Position numbers and translations under genes: made by a program
The notes under the pieces: model-generated
Seen by the model: only the letters and a program-made list of their open reading frames with translations
Told to the model about the DNA's origin: nothing
Databases searched by the model: none
Source of the DNA: Stromatinia cepivora
Lineage: Eukaryota; Ascomycota; Leotiomycetes; Helotiales; Sclerotiniaceae
NCBI GenBank assembly: GCA_014898415.1
Contig: RCTD01000021.1
Span: 1,054,001 to 1,118,000 of the forward strand
Direction of reading: 5' to 3'
DNA length: 64,000 bases
In this document: piece by piece, positions 35,962-46,857 of the stretch
How the letters are laid out: each line of letters opens with the position of its first letter
Position numbering within the stretch: the first letter of the stretch is position 1

Positions 35962-38192
35962 CTAAAGATTCGCCATAACTTCCCCACCAACCATACCATT
36001 CCTCGAGTTCGAATTCTCAACTGAATCCAAAGCATATTCCTCAATCATTTTCTCGGCTGCTGTTTCACCTACTAAATACGCTGTCGATTGTGTATGGTTA
36101 CCATTTATGATTTTTATTAGCTTTTCATTCATCCATCTTCCAACTCATTAACTTCCTCATTTCCTCATTTCCTCTCACCTCCTGCGCTCATTTTCCACTC
36201 ACTTTCCCCTCACAATCAATCTTCGTGGCACGTGAAGCAAGGAAAATGTGAAAGAATACCCCGAAAAGGAAATAAGAAGAGAAAAACTCACTTAGGCAAA
36301 AGCGAAAGGACACTGCAATCCACAACCCTTAAACCCTCCACTACTAATACCCTGAAATTTGTATCTACGCATGCTGTATTTTCATCTTTATCTTTGCCCA
36401 TACGGACGGTGCTAGACATGTGCCACCTACTAAAGAGATTATTGCGACAGTGTTCCTTTGGTTGTGTTAGCTTGTGAGAATTCATTCAAAGAGAAAAGAG
36501 GAAAGCAGGAAGGTAGTAGGTGGAAAAAGAGGATGAAATTAATTGGAAGCCAAAAAATAATCACATGGGGATAAATAAGCAAGCAAGAAAGACTAACCCA
36601 AATCTCCTGATCGCTCGCCCCAACATCACCCTCGGGAACTCCAATCATCTTAATAGTCTTCTCTGTAAAAAACCGCCGTATCCAAAAGTTCCATGGTTTT
36701 CCTTACTGCTTCGATTAATACCCTTCGATCATAGGGATGATTCATCAAATTCGCGTTGATTCTAGGTGGGTCAGTGGGTCGGAGGAGGAAAGGGTGATGC
36801 TGCCTGTGGCTTGCGGATTCATGATGAAGGAGAGACAGGTTAGGTAGGAGTCTTTTGGGGAGAGGATGTGGGTTCCTGTGCAGAGAGGGAGTACGTGCTA
36901 GATGGATGTTAGTTGATTTTGGGGTTTGGATATGGATATGGATGAAGTATTGAGAGAGCGAGGGAAGAAAGGGAGATCGTGAAGGGGGAAGAAGAGTAAT
37001 AGGGGACGAACTGTAGCGATCCCAAAAATAGGAACATTTTCCTTCCTGATAAATGCCTTTTTCTCCTCCCTCTGGTAACTCGGCAAATTCTTTCGACTCT
37101 AAAACTCTATCATTCCTAAACCATCCCATTGGTACTAAAGTTCCGCCAACTTCCCACTCTTATCTTTAATCCAACCTCCCTTTGCAGTTTTCTTCATTTC
37201 TTCATTTCTTCATTCATCTCAAATTCCATCCTGTCATTCGATCCTTCTTTGAGCAAAAGACTCGTAGTTGTAAAACTATGATCTTGAAGATTCTTTCCTA
37301 CCTGTGGAAGATCTTTAATAATAGGAATATAATGTTTTTGAAGTTCGGAAGCAGGACCTATTCCTGAAAGCATGAGGATTTGAGGACTATTTGATGCACC
37401 GGCTGATAGAATGACATCTTTATATATGTGCATAGTATTCTCGACCATCAATTGTCCTAATACCTTTCGTTTTCTTTCCATCAAATAAGATTTTGGCAAC
37501 TGGTGCGCTTTAAAATGGTTTCGAATCGTGGACCATTAATGGTAAATATGAAGAAGCGGTTGTTGGAAGCCCCTCATGCACACATGAAGAACCCATTACC
37601 ATTCCAATCGGATTTCCCGAATTAGCATCAGTATTTAAGGGCAAACCCGCTTGTTTCGCCGCTATAAAAACATCCATAAGACCTTTTTCCCAAACTGGAG
37701 CATAGGAAAGATGGAGAGGACCATTCGTGCCATGATCTTCTGGTTTCGGATTCACAAATTCTCGATATTGATCTGGTATTTCATCATGTTAATGTTCGAT
37801 TTTTTTTTAAATCTTTCTTTAACATTAACCTATGACTAAGTATCATCATCGACTTTCTCAGCCCATGCGTTGTAATCTTCGGCTCCGCATATTACCCAAT
37901 AGGAGAAATTTATAGCGGTCCTACCACCAATTCCTTTTCCTCTAGAATAATCTATTTGTTGTCCAGCTAAATGTTCACATGGATCTGTTTTGTATCCCCA
38001 GTTTAAAGAGGGTTGTGTTCCGAATAATGTGAATCTTTCGGCTGGAACAAGATATTCTTGATCGTTATTTGGACCTCCAGCTTCGATTAGAAGAACGGAT
38101 GGATGAGAAGAGGCTGATAAGAGACGAGCTGCAAGCGAGAGACCTGCAGGACCGGCTCCTACTATTATGAAATCATAGGTATTGTGTATCAT
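35962..38192 (-). pseudogene. GMC oxidoreductase pseudogene with RIP-like nonsense mutations and frameshifts
   Basis: On the minus strand, from an ATG at 38190-38192, a flavin-binding start is intact (TYDFIIVGAGPAGLSLAARL), followed by GKGIGGRTAINFSYW. The frame then breaks: two TAG codons (37849-37860) stand where Trp fits, an A9 run at ~37802-37810 shifts frame, and a TAA follows. Text resumes with DEIPDQYREFVNPKPEDHG, then [19 protein letters not shown], the second GMC signature [54 protein letters not shown] and the C-terminal NGNHTQSTAYLVGETAAEK, ending at the stop at 35962-35964. Intact relatives are secreted or cytosolic FAD-dependent alcohol, choline or sugar oxidases/dehydrogenases. 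Which one this was cannot be told. At least six separate lesions make it non-functional. Confidence 0.85.
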
Positions 38193-39227
38193 TATAGGAT
38201 ATAATTAGATATTTCTGTTATTTTGCGATATGTCTTCTGGAGAGCATGCGAGAAGAGTGTATAAAGCAACGATTAGGAATTGTGAGTTATGCACTTACAA
38301 ATTTTATTTTGTAATAGGCCAAGCAACCAATACCTATGAAGCCACAAAGCCATGCGAATGCAGAGCTGACTGATCACTTACCGACGTACTTGCATTGGCA
38401 TGTTGATTTATAAGATGTTCTAGATTCAAACAAAGATGAAATCTTTGTAATTCTCGAAAAGGAGAACACTTCTCGTCCTTGATATTTGGGATGAAGTCCA
38501 CGAGTTAAGAACCCGTGATATTTACCTCAGATGGATGTGGAGATCTAGAAAGGTATAAATAAAGTATATGGATGATCTATAATAAGATAGCTGAATATAA
38601 AAAATTCCGCCCTTGATAACGGAATTAAACCCGTTCGCCTGCTTGTTACTCCTTTAGTTTCTGTATTAATAGTTATGAGGTAACACATGGCGGGGTAGCT
38701 CAAGAGTAATATACTAAATAGAGATAGTGCAAGATTGGCGTGATCTTGATTCATCGGGAGACGGCTCGGTATATATTTGGAATGTGAAATGTGAAAGAGC
38801 GAAAGGATCTTCGTTTTTGGAAAGCTGAATTGGAAGAAGAACCAATGACTGTAGTATCGAACAACAGGTGTAGCAATTTGCTTGTGCTATTAGGTTATTT
38901 CGAAATATCCTGAATATTTATTGCTATTTATTGTGCATTTGACGACTGTTAACAATCATACACATGAAAAGTAATCTTTGAATCTGGTGATAAAGTTTTA
39001 TAAATAAATAATCCCATAACATATAGAATTAGCGGGCGAACTATCTATCATGTTCATGGTTGTGATTATGTTGTAGAATGAGCAACGTCACTCGGTAATG
39101 AATATCGCCATGGCTTTGCAGAGCTGGTGTGCACAGAAAGCTTGCATCATAGGAAATATGTGTAGTCGACACTTCTCCGTAGAATTAGGGATACGTTGTT
39201 TCCATCGCGGAAGTTCTTAGAAGAGCT

Positions 39228-40021
39228 CTATGTCGGCCATTGATGTAAAAGTTTCGCTTGGAAATGTTCATTTACCACATTCAGCATCGGAAACTTATGG
39301 ACCCAAAGCCACCTAGGTTCGCCTTCGCCTTGTAGGTGGTAACTCACCACAAGATGACGCTTCAACCTAAATAAAGGTTCTCCAAAATGATATCCGCCAT
39401 CCACCAAGAGAGAGTAGAGTAGATCTTTCCACGAGTAATTTCGAAGAACAAATGTGGAGGAAACCATACTTTTAACTCGCACTACCCCATAGAGGGATAT
39501 TAGGATAGGACGTTGAAGAAAAAGACGAAAAAAAAATCCAACCTGATCGAGAACATGTCTGATTAATAGCAATCTCCACTGCTAAATCCACAACCTCCGT
39601 TTAACCATTCGTCAATAGCCTACCAACTCTGATCAACGACCCCTAGTTTAGAAACTGAACGGCGACCGCGTGCATTGCCGACATTCACCGAAAAAAATAA
39701 AAGGCCTTCTTCCTTGAGTCTGAATATGTGTATTGATGAGAGACTAGAATTTGAGAATGTAGCGGTGAAGATGTTGTTCTTAAAGGTAAGCATATAGTCT
39801 GCAGTCATCAAATAAGCCCTGACAGCTGAAAACCATGTCCTGCAATTGGAAATAGATGCTATACCCCTGAGAGTCAAAGCTATTCCCCAGACAAGGGAAT
39901 TATAGCTAGGACTGGTGCATTGTAGAAAACGGTAGCTGATACCGACTGAAGAGTACCTCGGTGTCGTAATGATTTCAATGATTTCACGAGTTGGAAAGAT
40001 TTGGAATTCGAATGTCCCCAT
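39228..40021 (-). pseudogene. Possible decayed coding relic, unknown family
   Basis: A minus-strand ATG at 40019-40021 opens 133 codons (MGTFEFQIFPTREIIEIITT ... SKLGVVDQSW). Past the TAG, the same frame continues with protein-like text, AIDEWLNGGCGFSSGDCY, then a TAA and SDMFSIRLDFFF. Both stops would be Gln codons if T were C (CAG, CAA), the RIP direction. Past a T-run the adjoining frame (39228-39572) reads NYSWKDLLYSLLVDGGYHFG and LRGEG-like text. No family recognised; it could also be chance open frame. Confidence 0.35.
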
Positions 40022-41043
40022 GAAACAAATAACGTGGCCCTACTGAAGGTTGAAATGAGTTAACTGGACTTTTAGAAGCCATTTAGCTATCATGATCCTC
40101 GAATGAAGCAATACAGATCTGCAGCGTCGTAGTTCATAAGCCTATGCATACCGGTGCCTAGAAATGAGACGAGATAAGATGAAAGTTAAGGCATAGATTT
40201 GCAACATTTGCAGAAACTCTCATTTGAATCATGTAGTGAGATCCAATCCCAGTTTATGTTGTTGTCAAATATTTGAGAGAGTTGAATGTAAAAAGGTCAT
40301 GATGATTTCCCGTGCACCTCACCCAAAAACCATATGCATGACAGCAGATTTGACTTGAAATATGCAACATTTGATCATACTAATGATCACAGCGACTACT
40401 CGGAATTGTTCCATTCCGTTGAATAAAATGAGAGGATGAATATATTGGTTGTCCAGATCGCTCGTAGAAACGGGTAAATGGAGAGTGGTTCGTAAGGACG
40501 TTGGAAGGACAATGTTACATTACATGTATGGCTTCAACCCATCAGAACTCAAATACAGCTCTTTCCAATGGGATGAAGATCTCTAAGCAATGATTATTTG
40601 CATGAAGAGAAGCGTTTTTTTTCTCACGGAACGGTACGGGCAGTGAATCCTTGGTAACATTAGGTGATCTTCTACCCCGCTTTCCCAACTTGTCGTGATT
40701 GGGAACGAATCCTTGATCCCCTTGAATTATCGAGAATCTCCCCTTGGCACATTAGCTACTTTAGAAAGATCCAATGATAACTCGCTCGCTCGTGTACGGT
40801 GGTATGTAATAAGAAATGAATTTTCTCAGGCTAGAAAATACCCAAAAGAAGTGGCTTTTGAAGGAAGTCTGGCTCTGCAGTTTCTTTTCTTGATAGATGG
40901 CTGGCAACCACTTTCCGTATAGATGTAGTAGCTAGCTGGCCAAGAGTCTGGAATTAAAAAAATCCGAATCAAAGAGCATGAATTCTTCTCGTTGTCTTGG
41001 TTGGCTAGTGGTTTCTTTGGTTGTTATATTGGCTCGCAGCAGC

Positions 41044-41182
41044 ATGGCAAATGTATGGCAAATGTATGGCAAATGTATGGCAAATGTATGGCAAATGTAT
41101 GGCTACAACATGGCTACAATATGGCTACAACATGGCTACAACATGGCTACAACATGGCTACAACATGGCTACAACATGGCTA
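41044..41182. repeat. 11-bp compound minisatellite
   Basis: Five tandem copies of ATGGCAAATGT (41044-41098) are followed without a break by seven copies of ATGGCTACAAC (41099-41175) and a partial unit. The two unit types share ATGGC and length, so one probably arose from the other. Confidence 0.96.
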
Positions 41183-42109
41183 TTTCTCCATTTCCATTTA
41201 GAGGTTCCGACCAGATGGATGGCTGACCCAATTTGAGACCAAGACTAGTTCAAAATTAATTAATATTATGCATACATTATGCATATATTATGCATACACT
41301 ATACATACATTGCATATCTTATGTGTTACCAGCTATAGGATCCAAACTATTATTAGAATCCTTCACAAACTCTGTATGGTTGAACCAACGAAATACAATT
41401 ACCGGTACCTTGTATGCAACTTATTTCTCACTATGATTGTTGGGTTTTTTATTCCTTGATATTCAAATCAATTTACAAATTTTCCCTGTACAATTTCACC
41501 AGTATTATATCTCCTCGGCCCACCCCTTTTCTCCGATACGACGAAATGAATCGAGATATACAGAGTAGTTCTATAGTCCAGGTGGTTCTTATGGATATAC
41601 TCGAATGTTCTAATTGGCTATCTATGAAGTATAGGTGATCATTAATTCTCCAATTCCATATAGATATCATTACATCCCCAAGAGTTCAAAGAAAGGATCT
41701 AAAGCTAGAACGTACAAGAAGAGAATTTGTAAGAAGGCCTTTGGAGGCAAATCTACAAAGTACCGGTATTGGACATCTCTATTCTCTATCCTCTATCCTC
41801 TATCCTTTTATCTTTTTATCTTTTTATCTTCTTCATCTAACCCCTCTTTACGACGTCGTCTTTTGCTGCGCCACATTCAAATCCTACCTACGATTACTAT
41901 TACTTCTACCCGTGAACAACCTGGGTTCAATAACATTCTCCACCTTGTTTTTTCTGGCTAAACTTTGGAAGCAGATAGACAGGTAGTCACGTTGTTTCAT
42001 AACTTCATCAAAACTTTAATCTGAATGGGATTAATCCCGATAACCCCATAAGACTTGAGACGAAGCTTCCTCAAAGCTTTGTTACGATCACCAACGACCA
42101 TCACACGAA

Positions 42110-43213
42110 ATGGCAGTCTCAGCTTCTTCACCACGATTACATTTCGAACCTGATTATGTACCATTACCTACTTCCCTTGATAATGTAGAACATGCCTCTC
42201 CAGCATTATCATCTTCGACCGCTCTCGCACGCTTTGAATTCGAATCGGGTCGGGGAAATGAAGGAACCAAAATATTGATGGTAGAATGGGAAGATGAATT
42301 TACAGAAGGATCCACCAAAAATATGGGAGATTGGGAGGTATCATGGGAAGGAAAAAGTACCGTTTTATCGGCACGAGATAGAGCAGAAGGAAAACTTCAT
42401 CGACTCTACTTTTTACTGGCTCCTGGTGCCAGCATACCAAGAATTATAAAACTATCACAAGTGGGAGGAAAAACGATTCAAACAAACCCATTGCCCGCGA
42501 TATTCCCACCCGAATTAGGATTGACTGCGCGACAAGCTGGACGAAAAGGTGTATTACATACGATCTGGGCGAAGAAAAGGATATCTGTTCTACAAAGGGA
42601 GATTGAAGAAGAAATGAAAACAAATGGGGAGGGAGTAGGTTTGGAAATGGCCATGCAAGAAAGACAATGGATTGAGGAAAACTTTGGTGTTGGACCAAAA
42701 ATTACACAACCGGATTTACAATATAATGCTACACCGGCTAGTCCAAAAACACCTGGTGGTGGAAGGTTATCCGAGAAGCTCAAGGGGTTGAAATTAGGGA
42801 CGAGTGCACAAGACCTGAGTAATGTTCCAGGTATGTACGAGGTTAAATGTCTACAAATGGAGAGGATGAAACTAAATATTATAGAACCTAAATTCGAAAG
42901 TCATTTAAATCCATTATCTCCGGAACAGGGTGATGTCGCCGTATCATCATTCTCTTTATTTCATGGAGGAACTGCCCGTCCTCAACCACCCCGTCTTGTC
43001 GCTCAACATCCACCTAATCATCCGTCACAACCAGGAATGAATTCTTTAAACGCTCTTGCAATCGGTGATATATCACGGAAGACATCTGATGAAGATCAAA
43101 CAGAAGATGAATTATTCGCCATTAAAATGAGTCCAAGGAGTCCGGAAATGACAAAGAGTCCTTTTAGTTTCGCAATTAAGGATGTAGCTTTGAGTATGGC
43201 TCAAAAGGAATAG
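42110..43213 (+). CDS. Conserved fungal protein of unknown function
   Basis: Open for 367 codons from a good ATG (ACGAAATGG). A perfect-looking 54-nt intron lies at 42831-42884 (GTATGT donor, ACTAAAT branch, TATAG acceptor); because it is a multiple of three, removing it keeps the frame and yields 349 residues, joining NVP to EPKFESHLNPLSPEQ. I think the spliced form is the main product. The first half looks folded: ARFEFESGRGNEGTKILMVE, WEDEFTEGSTKNMGDWEVSW, and a helix-rich AKKRISVLQREIEEEMK, with a Trp-rich strand pattern. The second half is Ser/Pro-rich and probably disordered and phosphorylated. No enzyme motif, signal peptide or membrane segment. Function unknown. Confidence 0.75.
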   Translation: MAVSASSPRLHFEPDYVPLPTSLDNVEHASPALSSSTALARFEFESGRGNEGTKILMVEWEDEFTEGSTKNMGDWEVSWEGKSTVLSARDRAEGKLHRLYFLLAPGASIPRIIKLSQVGGKTIQTNPLPAIFPPELGLTARQAGRKGVLHTIWAKKRISVLQREIEEEMKTNGEGVGLEMAMQERQWIEENFGVGPKITQPDLQYNATPASPKTPGGGRLSEKLKGLKLGTSAQDLSNVPGMYEVKCLQMERMKLNIIEPKFESHLNPLSPEQGDVAVSSFSLFHGGTARPQPPRLVAQHPPNHPSQPGMNSLNALAIGDISRKTSDEDQTEDELFAIKMSPRSPEMTKSPFSFAIKDVALSMAQKE

Positions 43214-44530
43214 GACACTTTTCATCGCCATGTCTAAGGGAGGAAACCAGGAATTTACGACGATATGACTATGATGAAACGAACGAAGGATAGATTTTCA
43301 AAAGGTACAAAAACGCTCGCTCTATACCCACTATACTTTAGTCGTTGATAACTTCAATTTGGATAAGGTCCTATCGCCTAAGTTTAGATAGTTATTTGGA
43401 TACCAAGTTTTAATCGCCAGATGGGATGACGAGAGGGGTTTTGGATTCAGGTCTGTTGCGGTGTCTTGCCAAGGTTGCCAATATACATCTAATTCAATAC
43501 CGGACCGAAACATGCATTCGGGAGTTTATTGTCCAATCGTGGATTTTTCCTTTGGTTGTCTTGTGAATCCCCCTCCTTTCGTAGTCTCATATCATGATTG
43601 ATATACACAATCCACCATAAGTCAACCGACTTACCAACTAACTACAATTTCCTTTAGTCCCGAAAATGTTTCTTCCTCGGAACCTAACTAAAGCATTTCT
43701 ACTTTCCAGCTTTCCCCACGATGGGTATTTCCCGTTTTCCGCTGCGAGTGGCTACTCCCGAACTGTCCTCAAAACGCCCGCAACCAATTCTGGGTGACCT
43801 TCAGCTGATTTTTTATGTTCTTCCAATTTGAATCAACTCTCAACTACTGGCAGAGTCTCCAATTGATAAGTGAATCTGGCTCGTACTCACTACGTAAGAA
43901 GTACATCGAATGAGGGGCACCGCCATATGGCTTACACGACTCAACGAATGATGTTGATCTTTGGTTGCCTCTCGCCTCATTCTCATCCTAGTATAGAACT
44001 TGTAACACTGTACACGGCTTTTAGAACTGAACCTTTGTTTATGATCTAATTCATATGATCGCGGCCAGCAAATGTTGTTCGATTCAAACAATGGTTTATT
44101 TTCTCACATTTTGACTTCGTTCTTATGATATCTCTATGAAATCATTCCGGTTTTTGGGTTCGGGATACAGTATAAGAACACTCCTAGTTGAATGGATATT
44201 CTCCTTTCACCATCAAAGCACGTCGTCATCCCTCAACAAGAAAGATCTGACGAAGTGGATCATATGTGGTTCACGATAATGTAGTTGTCTTACTTTTGGG
44301 ACCTCTCACGTTTGGCGTTTTATTCTATTAAAGAAACCTCAATTCTCTTTATGAGATTTGACGTTCAATTGAAAGTTATCGTTGTGGTTAACTTCGAATA
44401 GGGATGTTGTTTTTATCCTCATTATCGAACAAAGAGATAAAAAATATCTCCGAGGCAGTGATCTCATATTTACATCAACTCAAAAGCCACACCTCTTCAC
44501 TTCACCTCATCACCTCACTCTACTATCACG
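43214..44530. other. Intergenic
   Basis: 1.3 kb with only short frames and no recognisable element. A CACC/CTCC-rich stretch just before 44531 probably belongs to the next gene's leader. Confidence 0.55.
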
Positions 44531-46014
44531 ATGTCCACTAACACAACAATCCATCTCGCTCCCTCATCTCCTATCCACTTCCCCCCCCTTTCAACAACCA
44601 CTATCCTCACCATCCTCTCAATATATCTTCTCTTGGTCCGTTTCCTTAGATTCTCAAGACGAGATTCAATGATTAGGAAATTCGGATATACGACGAAAGA
44701 ATCTTTTAAAGATATGACAAATACGGATGCGCAGAAGATTATTACTCATTTAGGAGAATTGGAATTTCCGAGCTTTTACAAGATGAGCTTGCAGTTTGCT
44801 CTTTTTAAGGTATGATGGTTTTCCGGTTTTTCGGTGGTGTGGATTTTTTTTTTTTGAATTTGAATTTGAGCTTCATGTCGTCTCTAAATGTGGTTTATAG
44901 TCAAAAATAAATTTATCATCTCATTAAGTCGGCATGAATGGCTCCTGCCGTCCATAACCCTTTTCCCGAAAATATACTGACCCCTCCCCAGACCTACGGC
45001 ATCCCCACTATATCCAAACTCCTCGTCGACACCAAACAATTCAGCTCCAAAGAAACAGCCAGCAAACGTTATGCCGATACCGGTATCCTAATCGGAGAAT
45101 TTTGCTCTCATCCTCCTCTTCACCCTCGCGTCCTAAAAGCTATTTCCCGCATGAATTATCTTCATTCTGGATATCAAAAAGCGGGCAAAATATCCAATGA
45201 TGATTTACTTTATACATTAAGTGTTTTCGTCACAGAACCGATAAATTGGATTAACAAGTATGAATGGCGGGAACTAAACGACATGGAAATATGTGCCATA
45301 TCTACTTTCTGGAAAGGAATAGGTGATGCGATGGAAATTTCCTATCATGTACTTCCTCACTTCAACAAGTGGAAAGACGGAATGGAATTCTACAAAGACA
45401 TCACGTCATGGGCGCAAGAATACGAGGAGAAATTCATGGTTCCAAATCCGTTTAACAAAAAAACGGCAGATGAACTCGTTCCGCTCCTCCTTTTCCTTGT
45501 TCCGAAATGGGCATTACCGTTTGCGAATGATGCCGTGGGGGTACTAATGGGCAAGCGTTTGAGAAGAGCTATGATATATCCTGAACCCTCATCTCTTCAT
45601 CAATTCCTTACCGTATCACTCCTACACACTCGTCAATTTATTCTCCGCCACCTCTCACTTCCTCGACCCGAATTCATGCGCGTGAGAGAAATAAGTCCAA
45701 GTGATGATAAAGGTATAAACAACAGATTCCACTCATCGAATTATCTAGTACATCCGTATTATCAAAAACCTGGATGGTGGAATAGATGGGGTCCAATGGC
45801 GATATTTACGAGGATTTTGGGAGGTTATGTACCGGATGAGAGAGAGGAGTGGAAGGCGCGGGGTTATAGGTTTGAGGAGGTTGGACCTGCGGCGAGGGAA
45901 TATAGGGGTGTGGAGGAGATGAGGGGGGTGGAGGAGAGGTTGGAGAGGGAGAGGAGGGGGGGGTGTTTGTTTGTTTTTGCGGGGGACGGGGCAGGGGGGG
46001 TTAAGGGGAGATAG
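44531..46014 (+). CDS. ER-bound oxygenase-like protein, MpaB/DUF2236 family
   Basis: Two exons, 44531-44809 and 44992-46014 (433 codons), with a 182-nt intron that itself is partly open and contains an ATG at 44938 in frame with exon 2. The N-terminus has one hydrophobic helix (TTTILTILSIYLLLVRFLRF), likely an ER anchor. The family core includes EFCSHPPLHPRVLKAISRMN followed by YLHSGYQKAGKISNDDLLYT, then FVTEPINWINKYEWRELNDME and the closing RPEFMRVREIS / NYLVHPYYQKPGWWNRWGP. These match the fungal MpaB-type proteins; MpaB cleaves the farnesyl side chain of a meroterpenoid precursor in mycophenolic acid synthesis, and bacterial relatives (Lcp) are haem rubber oxygenases. No other biosynthetic gene stands beside it, so its substrate is unknown. 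The last ~60 codons are extremely G-rich. Confidence 0.85.
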
Positions 46015-46857
46015 GTAGGATTTGAGAGGGTGATTTGAGGAGCCCAGCTGGGGAGCTGGGAGCTGAGGTAACTTATAATGTATGATGCGTATTTGGAGAT
46101 ATGAAAATAAGAATTGTGAGGGAAGTACAAGAAGATGAGAAATTATCCTGTTCATAATATCACATACAATCTTATCAAAAGCACAATTCCATCACATCAC
46201 ATCACACGATCAAACTCATAAAATCAATCAACACGAGTAATATTTTGAATCAAACTCATAATTTTGTACTTATTATTCATTTATTTGCTATGTAAACTAT
46301 CAAATTGGTAAATCTTACCTCCTTAACAATCTTAACACTAAAACCCTAAAAAAAAAGCAAATCCCCATATCATGCTGGCTGTGAAATTAAATGGGTATCT
46401 TAAACCATAAATCATAATTCATGACCTTGCGCGCTGGGATGGGCGCTGGGATGGGCGCTGGGGGCTCTGTATAAATGCTTGGGTTGGGTATCTTAAACTA
46501 TTTGTAATTCTGTAATGCTGAAAGGAAAAAAAAAGAAAACTCCTTGTTATGCTCAATCGTGCTGTGATGTGCTCGATTTTCAATTTCTTCCCGTGCCCTG
46601 CTATCCTGTGGGATGCTAACCTTCCGTCCGTCAATCCTAAATCATGTACTTCATTCTAGAAGCAAGCTCCTTGCCAAAATCCAGTAAACCATTGTCCCAA
46701 AAGAACCTGGTAATCGTAAATCCATAGTATTGATGGCGAAGTGAAGTGATGTTTGCAGTGAAGAAGTTATGAATTGTCAATGTCGCAAACGAGTTGAAAG
46801 AACCAAACAGAAGTTTATGCACAGCGGAATCCCGATCCGAAGATGTAGACCAAGGAC
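46015..46857. other. Intergenic
   Basis: 843 bp between convergent genes. There are three GCGCTGGGATGG-like repeats at ~46431-46462 and AT-rich sequence near 46150-46350. No gene seen. Confidence 0.5.

Larger units (their letters stand above)
38193..42109. other. 3.9-kb intergenic region with a possible relic and a minisatellite
   Basis: Besides the candidate relic at 39228-40021 and the 11-bp repeat at 41044-41182, I see no gene. A TATGCATA-rich stretch lies near 41268-41310. Confidence 0.5.

Noticed and set aside
40695..40922. 75-codon plus-strand frame
   Set aside because: No motif, no splice partner, and composition consistent with chance.
45745..46155. Pro/Leu-rich minus-strand frame
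   Set aside because: Complement of the G-rich end of the MpaB-like gene; composition artefact.
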